A DNA stretch of 64,000 nucleotides from Sorghum bicolor (Eukaryota > Streptophyta > Magnoliopsida > Poales > Poaceae), in contig NC_012873.2 of the NCBI RefSeq assembly GCF_000003195.3, positions 17,101,202-17,165,201 on the forward strand, read 5' to 3'. Made by a program: the position numbers and the translations under genes. A model generated the notes under the pieces. The model made no database searches. It was not told the DNA's origin and saw only the letters and a program-made list of their open reading frames with translations. Each line of letters begins with the position of its first letter. Within the stretch, counting starts at the first letter, position 1. This document shows positions 1-12,002 of the stretch, piece by piece.

Positions 1-2591
1 AAATCCCCTGGAAACAACATTGATGTATACTTTCGTCCCCTCATCGATGAGTTAAAGGAGCTGTGGAATGATGGTGTTGAAACATGGGATGCAAAGGAAA
101 AGAAGAATTTTAATCTACATGCTCTTCTTCTTTGGACAATCAATGATTTTCCAGCATATGCAATGTTGTCTGGTTGGAGCACCAAAGGGAAGTTTGCATG
201 TCCGTATTGCAACAAGGATACAGACTTCTTGTGGCTGAAATACGGGTCGAAGCATTGCTACATGGGACATCGCCGCTTTTTACCATTGAAACATAGGTAA
301 GATTTTATTTGGCTGTTTTTGTTATCTTTAATTTTTAAATTCTTAATTAATGAGTTCACCATCCAAACATAGGTGGCGTAGGAATAAGATCATCTTTAAT
401 AACAAAGTAGAAATGAGGGAGGCTCCTGAACCATTGACTGGTGAACAAGTGAGAGAACAGTTTCAATATGTTGAGCAAGTGAGTTTTGGGAAAACCACAA
501 AAAAGAGGAAGCAACGTGATGAACAAAATAGATGGCACAATTGGAGAAAGCAAAGTATATTCTTTGAATTGCCTTACTGGGATTCATTGCTTATAAGGCA
601 TAATTTGGATGTGATGCACATTGAGAAGAACATATGTGAGAGCATTTTGGGTACTTTGCTTGAAATTGATGGTAAATGTAAGGACAGTGAGAAGGCCCGT
701 CTTGACATGCAACATCTTGGTATGAGGAAAGATCAACATCTTGTGATGGAGAATAATAAATATACTATGCCTCCAGCGTTGTACAAATTATCTAAGAAGG
801 AGAAGGAAATTTTATGCACATTTCTAGAAGGAGTGAAGATGCCTGATGGTTTGCCTCCAATATAAAAAGATCTGTTGACGTTAAAGCTTGTAAGGTTGGT
901 GGACTCAAAACTCATGACTACCATGTTATTCTACAAAAGTTGTTACCTTTGATTGTACGCAGCATTCTACCACAAGATGTTGTGATCCCATTGATTGATC
1001 TTAGTAGTTTCTTCAATGCAATCTGTTCAAAGGAGCTAATGGAGGCAGATCTTGATAAGCTTAGCAGTTTGATCAAAGAGACTCTATGTCGCCTTGAGAT
1101 GGTATTCCCACCAGCATTTCTTGACATAATGATGCATTTGCCGGTGCATCTAGCTGAAGAGGCTAAACTAGGAGGTCCTGTGAGCTAGAGATGGATGTAT
1201 CCGGTTGAGAGATATTTGCGTACACTAAAAGGCTATGTGAGGAACAAAGCACATCCTGAAGGTTCAATAGCGGAGGGATATATCTCTGAGGAGTGCATGA
1301 CTTTTTGCGCTTGTTTCTTAGAAGATGTTGACACCAAATTGAATCAAGCTGATCGTCACGAAAGTGCTGCTGTGAATGAGCCACCTTCTGGTCTCAGCAT
1401 ATTTAGCAAAATTGATTATAGCAGGAAAGGATATAATAGGAGTTGATTAATCCAGAAGAGTTACTGAAGATGAGACACTACATGATATCCAACTATGAGG
1501 AGGCTGGAAAATGGGTTGAGTAAGTTGCAATATATATCATTGTCAATTCATTTGTAGGAATTTTTTTAGTAAACTACTAAGTATTTCAAGTTATGTCCGA
1601 AATGCAGTGAGCATATGGACAAACTCAAAAAAGATGGTAAAGTAAACCTAGACAAACGACACAAGGAGCAATTTGTAAGCTGGTTTCAGAGCAAAGTGAG
1701 TAATTAATTAATTAATTTTTTCAGTCTTAATGGTGAAAAGATGACATATGTAATTCACTGCGCTTGTATTATGGAATTGTGTTTTGCAGATCAGCAAGGA
1801 AAATGATAGTGAACTCTTATATTCCCTTGCTAAAGGACCAGACCATAGAGCTCGTGTCTTCAATAGATGCTTCATCAATGGTTTCCTGTTCCGAACTGCT
1901 TCTATTGAGAAAAGGCTGACCACACGAAATAGTGGTGTTTATTTGAAGGGTGATGGCAGTACCGGCAATATGGCATGGTATGGAGTGATTAAAAAAATTA
2001 TCACTCTTGATTTCCCCTTGAAAAAAGAAGTTGTATTGTTTGAGTGTGATTGGTATGATGTACCAGCTGCCACTACTAGCAAAAGTAAAGGATATAATAA
2101 GGATGAATATGGGATTATCCATATTGATACTAGACGTCATCGATATTCCGGTGAACCCTATATTCTAGCAACACAAGCTGAATAAGTGTTCTATGCTGAA
2201 ATCCCAAACAAGTTGGGTTGGTGTAGTGTTGTTGCAGTGAAGCCTAGGAATTTGTATGCCATGCCAGAAGCAACAGAAGACGAGGGTCAATTAGACACAA
2301 GCTTACTGGACGTGGGAGTGCAAGACATGAATCAAACATTGCATCAACGCATGGATTTGACAAATTGGAGGAGGTCAGACATGGAAGGCTCTAGTGGTGA
2401 TGCATCTATTATTAATTAGGCGCTTGCCCAACCTGTTCCTGAACCAGATCACACGGCATTTCTTGAGGCAGAAGATGATGAAGATGATGAGACCTATGTT
2501 GATTATGGAGTTGTGGCACCAGCTACAACCGTGGGAGAAGGACAGGATGACGATTTTTTTGTTTGAGCAAGCTAACATGAGCTCTGTTTGA
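1..2591 (+). pseudogene. TNP2-like CACTA transposase, partial and degenerate
   Basis: The protein would be the DDE-type transposase that cuts CACTA ends. The N-terminal part lies outside the window. Bases 1-297 encode the end of the Transposase_21 core, including a CPYC zinc-type motif. An AG|GTAAG donor follows, and the frame resumes after a CATAG acceptor near 372. Bases 372-865 hold the MHIEKN motif typical of the family. A frameshift lies near 850 and a stop at 1186-1188 interrupts the DUF4218-like part (856-1446), which has the MYPVERYLRTLKG motif. After two short exons (about 1440-1700) comes a DUF4216-like part (1784-2185, FECDWYDV motif), then an acidic tail broken by a stop at 2183-2185. 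Domain names come from recalled family features, not a search. At least three lesions make it a pseudogene. Confidence 0.87.
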
Positions 2592-4842
2592 GCGAGCAAA
2601 AGATATATAGAATCACAGGTTGGTCAGAATTTTCTAGTAGAAAACTTTATTGCTAGCTGCTGATTTCTAGTGCACTAAATCTAGGGATTGTGCACTACTA
2701 CAAAACAAACTTCATTGACAGTACAGTTATTTTAGTTACCATATGCATTTCAGATATTAAGATTATATTGACATATACTATAGTACAATAGCTCAATTTG
2801 TCGTAAAAAAACACAAAAGACAAGAAAGTTCATTCACAAACTGAAGTTATCGGTGTGTGCAGGCTGATCAAATGATCTTAAGGCATTCATCATTATGGAT
2901 TAAAGAAAGCAGCAAAACAGCAAGTGCATGATACCGAATTACTGATAACATAATTTACGTTTCAGCTTCGTACGTAGTTCATAGTTTCATACATCATAGA
3001 AATATAGTCATGAGCTCATTGCCCACATAACAAGGAGAAGACAGGTTACCACTTAGAATTTAAAAACAATCATAAACTATTCAAATCAGAGATGCATCCA
3101 AGGCATCAGTGTACAAACTACAAACTACAAAGCAATAGATTAGACTTTTTTTTTGAACATGGCAATAGATCAGACTTACTAAATATATTATTATTTAATT
3201 CGGTAGATAATTAATCTGATCTCTGATTGAAGACGAAGCATGAGATCCTTATTTATTTTGGCACACTTCAGTCAAGGTCTTTGTTGTGTTGTATGCAAAA
3301 TACTAAATCGTGCAAACCATCAGAGTTTAGACTTCAGAAGAGATGCGTTTGTGGCTAGTGCTCACCTGCCGCCATGCTTGGCCTTGAAGGGTTGAAGAAC
3401 AGCTGGAGGGAGGGAAGCTGAGAGCGTTGAACGCTTGGGCCCTGGAAGCTGGAACTGGAATCCCTGGATCCACGCTCCACGAAGGCACGGACGCCCACCG
3501 CAACCACCCGCCGGATCTGTGCCCGCTGTAGAAGTGGAGCAGGAGCGCCGTGCCGCTGGTACCTCGCGTCCTCGCCGACTCGCTGCGGACGCCCTCCGCT
3601 CGCCGCGGTCACGCGCGATGCCGCGTCCCGAGAGCAAGAACGCCGCCACCAGAAACGCTTAGTCTAGGCTCCCACTCGGTCAGTACAGGGCTCCAGGGAA
3701 AGCAAGCAACCCTAAACGCCAATTTCCAAAAGTACCCCTAACTAGATAAGGTCGACCTGAATGCACAGAGGGGTAATTTTGGAAAAACTCAAAACCTCAC
3801 CGGTTCGCATGGAACCGCCCGGTTCACCGGTTCGATGAAAAGTCGGCCGGTTCAACAGGTTTATAGCGGTTCGATTGCACATGCGATCTTTTAAGTGAAC
3901 CGAACCTTGTAGACTCTAGTTCGGTCTTTTAGCGGTCAAACCACAGTCCGGTCTGGTCCGAATAAGTATTGTATGTACTCCAAGGCAAAGGTCTTGTGTT
4001 CCATTCCTTCTTATAGCATTTTTTTGTTAACTATTATTTTTTTGCTATTTGTGTTCCAAAAAATAGCTTTTTGCTTTTTGATACTTTCCAAATCATTTTT
4101 TTGCTTTTTTGTTTTTGTAGTTTTTCCCTCCCATATAAAACCTATTTCAACCTGTTCATTTGTACTATAACTGCTATAATTACTATGACTACTAGCTACT
4201 TGCGCTTGTACTATACTACTACCAAGGCTGTGTTTGTTTCCGTGTTCGCGACGCTTATATTTGACCTACCCAAACTAATTTTAAAATGATGATTAAAATA
4301 CATAGTAAAAAATAACTTGCAATTTATATTTACTCCATAAAAGAGAATGATGGTACAACTGAAGAACTATAAGAAAAATAAAACAACTATTATAATTACT
4401 AATAAAAATATAATGATGATCTCAGTCTCAATTAGTTCGGGTCGCTCAATTATGTCATACAAATGGCTAATTACTTCATGCGCTAAATTTATGTCCCTTT
4501 AACATTTAAATAGAATAACTATATACATATATACTAATTAACTTATGTACTTATTAGGGTTGGATAACTATCCGAGCTTGGCTTGGCTCATTTTGGTTCG
4601 TTAAGATAACGAGCTAGCTCGAGTCGACTCATTATGTCAATGAGCCAGAAAGCTAACTCGGCTTGGCTCATTTAGAGCTTAAGCTGACTCATCAAGCTCG
4701 TGAGCCAGCTATAAAATGTTCACAAATTATTATTTGTGAGTGAGGATAACTTATTAAGTGTTAAATGTAGGTGCATCAATATATTACTGAACTATTTTAA
4801 TCCGCTCCACTTCGATCCGTTTTCATCCTTATCAGCTACTAG
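2592..4842. other. Inter-gene region of the CACTA element with a GC-rich island
   Basis: No convincing gene is seen. Most is AT-rich. A GC-rich island at about 3360-3700 has a minus-strand open frame ending in a good splice donor (CAG|GTGAGC on the minus strand near 3367), so it could be a captured first exon, but no recognisable domain is visible. Bases 3800-3960 are rich in CCGGTTC repeats. Bases 4557-4740 contain many GAGCC/GGCTC motifs reminiscent of small hAT elements of grasses beginning TAGGGTTGG, though no matching right end was found. Confidence 0.4.
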
Positions 4843-5119
4843 TAGTGATGAAAACGGTATGGATATTTTTTGACCGTATTCGAGACCAAATTTGTTTAGA
4901 GGGGTTCAGATCTGTCCGTATTCGAGTCCGAATATTCAACATCTGATTCTGTATCCGTATTCGAATACTTAAAATTATATATTTATGATGTCGACATCCA
5001 ATCCTATCTTATCCGACATGGTTGACGTTATCTGTATTCAAATCCGAATTCGACCAAAAATATAAAAACAAATATGATAGCAGTGATATCCATCCGTATC
5101 TGATCCGTTTTCATCCCTA
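4843..5119. mobile_element. Ac/Ds-like non-autonomous hAT element (277 bp)
   Basis: The element begins TAGTGATGAAAACGG and ends with the near-perfect inverted copy CCGTTTTCATCCCTA. This resembles the TAGGGATGAAAACGG termini of the Ac/Ds group. It is flanked by a perfect 8-bp direct repeat GCTACTAG (4835-4842 and 5120-5127), the duplication length of hAT insertion. The interior is AT-rich with many TCCGTAT/ATTCGAAT motifs and no coding capacity. It would depend on a transposase encoded elsewhere. It sits inside the CACTA element between its two genes and so inserted later. Confidence 0.88.
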
Positions 5120-5571
5120 GCTACTAGTCATTGTAGGAGACTGGGCGAAGTGAACTAGTGATGACATGATTTTTCTGTATGAATGCATCTCATATATTTG
5201 TTACGTTGGTACGATTATATCTAGATTGACCTAACTTTCCAAAAATTTATTGGCCAATTATAACATGCATGTATGTATTTTACCGATTTTATCCAAAATC
5301 TCGATAACTCCTAAAAAAAGATAATTATTTATATTGTTTTGAGCAAATTTCAAAATCAATAATACACCCTGGTTGGCGGCCTGCCTTTTTTCCAACGAAA
5401 AAATTACGAGCGGGACTTTTTGCCGCGCCTACTGAAACTGCCGCGCGCCCCTCCAAAATTGTCACCAAATCCCCCTCCCCCCCGACATCTCCCTCCCATG
5501 ATCCCATCGCCAGACGCCCGGGAAAGGCAGCCGCCAGTTTAGGGTTTCACAGCGACCTCACCACCGAGGCC

Positions 5572-8500
5572 GTGACAACGGCAATGGAGCGCGCGTCGGA
5601 GACGGCGACCCCAGGGTACACGACATCGGCCCAATGCCGCACCAGGCAGCCGACGGTGAGACCCGGGGCCACGGCCTCACTTTTCAGCAAGGGTACGACG
5701 CCGACTCCTACATCGACCGACCACGCCGGAGATGGCAGTCATGAAACCGACAGCCGACGTCGCTCCTCAAGTTTCGGACCTCAATTCAGGCCATTCGACC
5801 CCGCACGGCATCGGTAATCATTCATGAAACCTAGCTTATCGTATCTTGTTACAGTGTCTTAGAGAATCTTTTTTTTTCTTAGCGGTATGCTGCTGTGCTT
5901 GGAAGAAACCATGGGTTCCTCTCACAACATAAATTGGTAGCCATCGGTCATAGAAAAATCAACTAATAATAATCTAGGGTATTTTAGTACTCTTAATTAA
6001 TTGAGACCATTGGTTCTAATAGGTGGTGTCCTTTTTCTAGCATGATCTGAAAGCCGAGGCTGGTGCTGCCCTTCCTGTGGTTGTGTAATAAGAGATGCAC
6101 AAGCTAGTGAAGAATCCGAATTTTTTAACCATTAGATCTCACCAAATGAATGGCTGTCCTTTATTTCAATCACTGTAAAATTTCTCTTTTCTATATTGTT
6201 TTTAGGGTAAAGGGTTGAATTAAGGCATTAGTGTGCATCAGCATATAATTTTGAGTTGTAGTTCACAATCTGTAGCAAATAAAGTTAGTGGCATTCACAT
6301 GTCTTTTGATCAAGTTATAAGTACACCTAAAATCAGTTCCATTATTTGAATTAATTGCACTGTGAATCAAGTTATAAGTACACCTAAAATCAGTGCCTAT
6401 GAGTTGTTTTATGCCTGCACTAACATATCATTAGTGTACTGAAATAAAATTATTTAGTTTCCATTCAACTATGTCATCCAAGTATGTGTGAATGTGATTG
6501 CCAGGGAGAATACGACGCCGGAAGAATCTGAATCTTGGACTCTATATTTTCAACTCATAGGAGCAGCACCTCATAAGGAATTTGCTGAAATTGAAATAGA
6601 TAGGGGCGATATCACATTTGGGAACTTGTTAACAATGAAATCACGTTTAAGTTACTCTGAGATGAGGGACTTCTTATACTATTAGCAACGAAGTGGTAAT
6701 GGTGTAGCTAGACTTGTAGAAATTGATTCAGATTTAGAAGCTGGTGGAATGATAACAATGAATTATGAGGAGAGAGAAGTCAGATTAGTATTGAGCAAGG
6801 ATCCAATAACTGAGCCAAATGTTAGCATAACTCCCATCAAACTACCTCCGGGTACACCATTTTATGAAGATTTCACATATGAGCCAATTGATGACTACAA
6901 GGATTGGCTTGAAGAACTGCATGCGAACGGCGAAGGCACGGGTAAATTAAGTTGCCACACTTGTGTCCATAACTGTATCTTAATTCTTTGGTACCTAATT
7001 TACTAATATAATCATGTCTCTAGAATTTAAGGATACATTCAGGAAAGATACAGTCAAAACATACAGGGAATGGTTAAGTGTGGAAGGAAAACTTGAAGAC
7101 ATCGGTAATATAATATTTCTCTCCAAGCTGTCAATCAATTTAACTGTTCTTCACATACCATTTTAACTTATGGTCTATTGTTGGCAGAGGCATATGAAGA
7201 GAACCCTAGCACTCAGTCAAGTGAAGCCAGCAATCCAACACCACCAACACAGCGCCCAAGTCATGCTCGGCGTGTAAAACAATTGATCAATAACAGTAAG
7301 ACATTTTTTACCCTGCCAAACACAAAGAGTTGTCCTGGCACTCACTTGTATAATCATATAATTGATGTCTGATTTCTATTCCATCGTATGTCATTTTGAA
7401 GGACAGCACGGCAGCGAAAAGAGGAAGTATAAAGGACGTGGGACCCTCAAGGGTACAGCTGTATCAAACAAAAGAGCTAGGAATGGCACTCAAAAATTGA
7501 AAGTTCAAATTTCAAGTAGAACGGGAGGACCTGTAGGTGATAACTATAGGTCTTTTGTTGATGAAATTGTATTGTTTACAATGATACATGCTCCCCTTAT
7601 TGGAGTGGGGAAGTGGAAACAGATTGACCATGAAGTTAAAGAAACGAAGAAATAATTGTAAGCTTCCTATCTTTTTGGTCCATATACCAATCTTAATTGT
7701 GAAACAGTGTAACAATTGACCCGGTTTGTTTAATTTCTCTTGAACAGGACAAGTGGGACCTTGAGGATACTAAGGAAAACAAGAAACTGATATGGAGTAT
7801 CGCTAATGAGTGTTACAAAGGATGGCGATCAACATTTAGTGCCACGTACAGGGCATATGAAGATTATGAGGAGAGAATGAGACATAAGCCTGAAGATCTG
7901 CACATAGTTGAATGGCACTATCTAGTGTTGTATTTTGGCACTGAGGAATTCAAGGTTTGATGCACTTTATTTTTTTGTTGCAAATTACACTTTATAGAGA
8001 CAAATAAATTATTCAAAGCACTGTTTTTAAATACAAATATAATATGCAGAGAATTAGCAACAAGAATTCTGGAAACCGTGGATGTGGACAAACAAAGCAT
8101 ATGATGGGATCAAAGTCTTTTGCTCAGATTAGCTATGAAATGGTAATGACTTTACAAGCACTTGTCAATGTTTCATTACTTGATCAAGTATTTATTGTTT
8201 TCATGTTGGCCAAAATTAGAGGGACCCAGAAACTGGGGAAGAGCCTAATGATTTGGATCTTTGGGCAAAAACACACAGTAAGGAAGGGAAATGGACAAAC
8301 GATGCATGTAAGGCTGTCTATGTGCGTATGCAAAATTTTCTACAACCCTTACTAAATAATCCATAGTATTGCTCTTCCATTCCAGTTTAGTTTAACACTT
8401 TTGAATATCTTATGTGTGCTAGGAAGCTGCTTCCAGCAAAATTGCAGAGAAGGAAACAGAGTCACCAGATAACTTTATTTCTTCAGTAGAGAGAAACCTT

Positions 8501-9508
8501 ATTTTCCAGGCAGCATACAAGCAAAGTACTAGATGCAAATCATCCAAGGTTCATGGTAATGGGTATTTGGCAAAGTATCCAAGTAGAAGGCAGCTAATGA
8601 TTGGACGTTTAGATGACCAGGCCCGTTCTGAAATGACATCCCATAAGCAAAATGAAGAGCTGAAGGCTGCGCTTGAGAAGGTACAAGAACAACTTGAAGC
8701 CGAGAAGGAAGAACATAGGCGTGAGATGGAAGAATTGCAGAAAGCAAGGGAGTCTCATAAAGAAGAACATAGACAAGAGTTTCTATCAATGCTAGCAGCT
8801 CAAAGGCAAGGAACAGTACAGCTGGTAATAGTAATGTTCAACTCAAATAATTATGAAAGCTAGTATACATATGCTTTAATGAAAGTGTGTAGCTGGTTCC
8901 AATTCATTACCTTGTTTTGATTCCCTAATTTTTTGAACCATGCACCTATATTGCTGTATTAAGTTTTTTTATGTTATTACAGAGCTAAATTAATTGGCTG
9001 TTTATGGGAGCTAAGTAGTAGTATTAATAAAAAATTTTAAATGCAGGTTAACACAGGTGCTATCGAAACAGCAGCCAATGGAACACCCTCAATTGCTTCT
9101 GAAACAATCTTGAATCAAACAGAGGAAACAACACACAACAATGAAGCAACATTAGATCAGGTTATTTTATATTCGAAAATATTTACAACAATCAAGAATT
9201 AGTGCACCACTCCTAATTTTTTTTTCATGTGAACCTGCAGCTCCGACAAGTGCAGTTACCATTGTGCGCACCACTCGAGGTAGTCTTAACAGAAATCAAT
9301 CACATAACAAAGAAGGGAATGCTACAATCAATTTTATTCCTCCAATACAATTAGCTGATGCTGCTGCTGCTGCAAAAAGACGACCAAGCAAAAAGACGAC
9401 CAAGCAAAAAGATTGGAATGTAAGTTTTGGTTCTATTGGATATGCCTAATTGGTTTTGTACTAATTAATACTTACACCGCTTTCTTGGTCATGCAGATAG
9501 GACACTAA
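5572..9508 (+). pseudogene. Second CACTA gene, Transposase_24 (Ptta/En/Spm) type, multi-exon
   Basis: A GC-rich first exon (about 5572-5813, then GT) is followed by exons near 6505-6943, 7024-7105, 7187-7293, 7402-7653, 7748-7955, 8050-8142, 8219-8318, 8423-8823, 9046-9160, 9240-9430 and 9497-9508. Most have plausible GT/AG edges; all edges are by eye. The segment 7748-8560 reads as the Transposase_24 signature: a conserved W-rich block, a D.E.GEEPNDLDLW-like stretch and the S.G.G.LAKYPSRR-like end. A charged coiled coil follows (8600-8810, EKVQEQLEAEKEEHRREMEE motif). In En/Spm the accessory protein binds subterminal repeats and aids transposition; that role is inferred. A stop at 6683-6685 lies within the second exon, so this copy is probably not functional. 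Confidence 0.75.
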
Positions 9509-10904
9509 GCAAGATTGGTGAAGGTTAGTGTGCCCCTATGTTTTATGTTTATCTTTGACTAGTACTGAGTGTGTTCAAACCATTTCCTATGTCCACTCAA
9601 TACTTTGTAATGTACAGGGATGTCTCAGTATTTCGAGGACAATAGAAAACTATGATAATGTTTCAGTCAATAATTAGCAATTGCACTTTGGCGGTGTTGA
9701 TGGCATGAAACTCCAATCTAGGATATATTGTTTCTATAGCTAGTCCACATACAAAATTCCTAATCACTTACCGGCCATTAGTGTTAGTAGCTTAGTTTTA
9801 TTTTGGGCCTGACTATTGGGACCAGATCTGCTGGGTAGGTGTTACCTGTGGTCAACTGAATTTTTTCCACCTTGCTAATTCATTGAAGAACAACTAAGGG
9901 GAATGTACAGTTTGTATAGTTTTGTTTGAGAGGAATATTTCGTGTTTTAAATGACCTTTTCTGTGAACTGTGAAAGTACAAAAGTTGTATAGGATTTGAG
10001 TATCTTTTCTATCCTAAAATTTCATGATTTTATCCTATCTGGTTTTGGAGCTATGAATTTTTGAAGTCTACTGTCAGGATTTTGCTATGTGCTGTGCAGA
10101 TTTGAGCTTTTGTGTAAATCGACTTTGTTAACTCCAAAACTAGCTCATGTTGATAACTAGGGAGTTGTAGTGTTTTTTATAAGCTTTCAAAATTGTTAAA
10201 GAACACTATTTTTGGTTGGCTATAACGCCATATATGAATTTCTGAAGTTCATTGATAATTATTGACCAGCATGTCTATGGGTCTATTCTATCAGCTGCAT
10301 ACACTAGCCATTGCAGTCTAAGGGGGTTGCAGATAGAGTAGACTGATTGATCTACTTTGGACTGGTATATAATCTATATTCTATTCTCTAGTGAAACATA
10401 CACATGCTTGGTACTACACTGAATGGTGTCCTAGCAATTTGCCATGTCTTCTAGACTGATAATTAAGTTGTAATGGCTAGTGTCTAGACTAATTGGTTAG
10501 TGTCTATATATAATTCAAAAGCATCAATTTTTAGTAAGGTAACACTTCCCAGCACCTACCATACTTGGCTGTTTACTTATTGAATTATCAAATTTCAGGT
10601 GACCCAAGGAGTGTTGTTCTTCACTTCTTTGGACTTGCACTCACATCCGGCTTACTACTTGCACGAGTGATGGGATGGTCAATATCAAGCTAAACCAACC
10701 TTCAGTGGAGACTACTGCCTAGGCACTTTACATTTTTGCTGTTCAAAAACAATGGGTCGAATAATTTATTATGTGATGGTTTGTACAAAGTGTGTTTTCA
10801 TATGGGTGTGTTTAATTCTAGATGTGAACAAACAGATCATATTTTGGTTTAATGAATTTACTCAAATGTTGTGTGGATGCTTATTGAGTTTTAATTAATT
10901 AATT
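9509..10904. other. Non-coding 3' tail of the CACTA element
   Basis: The stretch between the last exon of the second gene and the subterminal repeat block is AT-rich, and no reading frame or structural RNA was recognised. It is probably 3' untranslated and spacer sequence of the transposon. Confidence 0.5.
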
Positions 10905-11722
10905 GCAGTGCAATATTATCTGGTGGCACCAAACAAAAAACGTTGTAAAAGCGCATATTGGCAACGACAATTTGAAAGTGGCGATTGCACAAGTTGCGAC
11001 CTTTTTTCGGTGTTGCAAATATATACTATTGCAACACTCATTATGTGATGCGATAGACTGACTTACAGCAATGAAACCTTGGGCGTGGCAAATACACAAG
11101 TTGCGACCACTTGTTGGTGTTGCGGCAAATTTTTTTGCCACACTCGTTATGTGTAGCGATAGCTCATGCACCTTATAGGAACCAAACTTTAGGTGTGGCA
11201 ATTGCGCTTGTTGCCACGACTTCTTCGTGTTGTGATATAGTCCTTGTTGCCACACGCATTATGCATAGTAATAGCTCCTGCACCTTCTAGCAACCAAACC
11301 TCGGTCGTGGCAATTGCACCTATAGCCACCACTTCGTAGTGTTGCAATATAATCTTTGTTGCAACACTAACTGTCATGGCAATACATTATGTTGCAACGC
11401 ATGTTTGTTGTTGCTACTACACCATTTGCAATGACATAGGCACGTTGCCATTGCAAGGTACAACAACGCCTAAGGTGTTGCATTAGTTGTTGTTGCCACG
11501 ATTACAACCGTAGCAAAATCTTAGGTTGCAACGCCCAAGGTGTTGCAATTGCAAAATACATTTGCAACACTATCCAACAAAGCGTTGTCCAAAGCTATAC
11601 CCACGCAAGAACTTGCAACACCTTGCAACAAAAAAAATGTGTTGCTACTACTGCTATTGCAACTTTTTTGTGCCTACTGCAACACATTTGAGGCGTTGCA
11701 GGACGGTCAAAATTTAGTAGTG
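10905..11722. repeat. CACTA right subterminal repeats and terminus
   Basis: About 800 bp packed with variants of GTTGCAAC, TTGCAACAC and GTTGCCACG in both orientations, at spacings of roughly 10 to 60 bp. Such arrays flank the ends of CACTA elements and are the binding sites for the accessory transposition protein in En/Spm. The block stops at 11722 with TTTAGTAGTG. The short open frames crossing it are by-products of the repeat composition. Confidence 0.85.
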
Positions 11723-12002
11723 GCACCATGTTGAGTTAAACACTTATAGCTCATATTCTAGATCAAACACTAGGATTGCAAGCCCACAAACATGTTATAT
11801 GCTACCACTAGATTAAGTCAAGCATAGAAGCAATAGAGGTACCATACAAGCATCAAATTCATTTGTTTTTCATGAATGAGCCTAAGATATGTAAGGAATG
11901 ATTAGATGCACTAAGCAAGTCCTTAGCATAGGATGAATGACATGAGAATCAATTTTACCTTGCTTTGCTCGAAGGAGAGGCATGTCATATAGTGGGGTTG
12001 CA

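Larger units (their letters stand above)
1..11722 (+). mobile_element. CACTA (En/Spm) DNA transposon, left end outside the window
   Basis: The segment carries two gene remnants typical of grass CACTA elements, a TNP2-like transposase followed by a Transposase_24-type second gene, both on the plus strand. A dense block of GTTGCAAC-type subterminal repeats closes it on the right. The last bases (ending TTTAGTAGTG at 11722) are the inverted form of a CACTA terminus. The right edge is fixed independently: from 11723 the sequence becomes the reverse complement of the 3' untranslated region of the Copia element at about 38985-39013. The host base run G(C/T)ACCATG resumes exactly at the junction, so GCA (11723-11725) is the likely 3-bp target duplication. 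The left end is not visible. Both genes carry stops, so the copy looks non-autonomous now. Confidence 0.88.

Noticed and set aside
2693..2715. CACTACTACAAAAC motif resembling a CACTA left terminus
   Set aside because: No subterminal repeats follow it and no matching duplication pairs it with the right terminus at 11722. The TNP2 gene to its left would be excluded. Most likely chance or a relic.
4816..4832. ATCCGTTTTCATCCTTAT as a second Ac/Ds-like right end
   Set aside because: A matching left end and an 8-bp duplication could not be found, so it is left as a possible relic.
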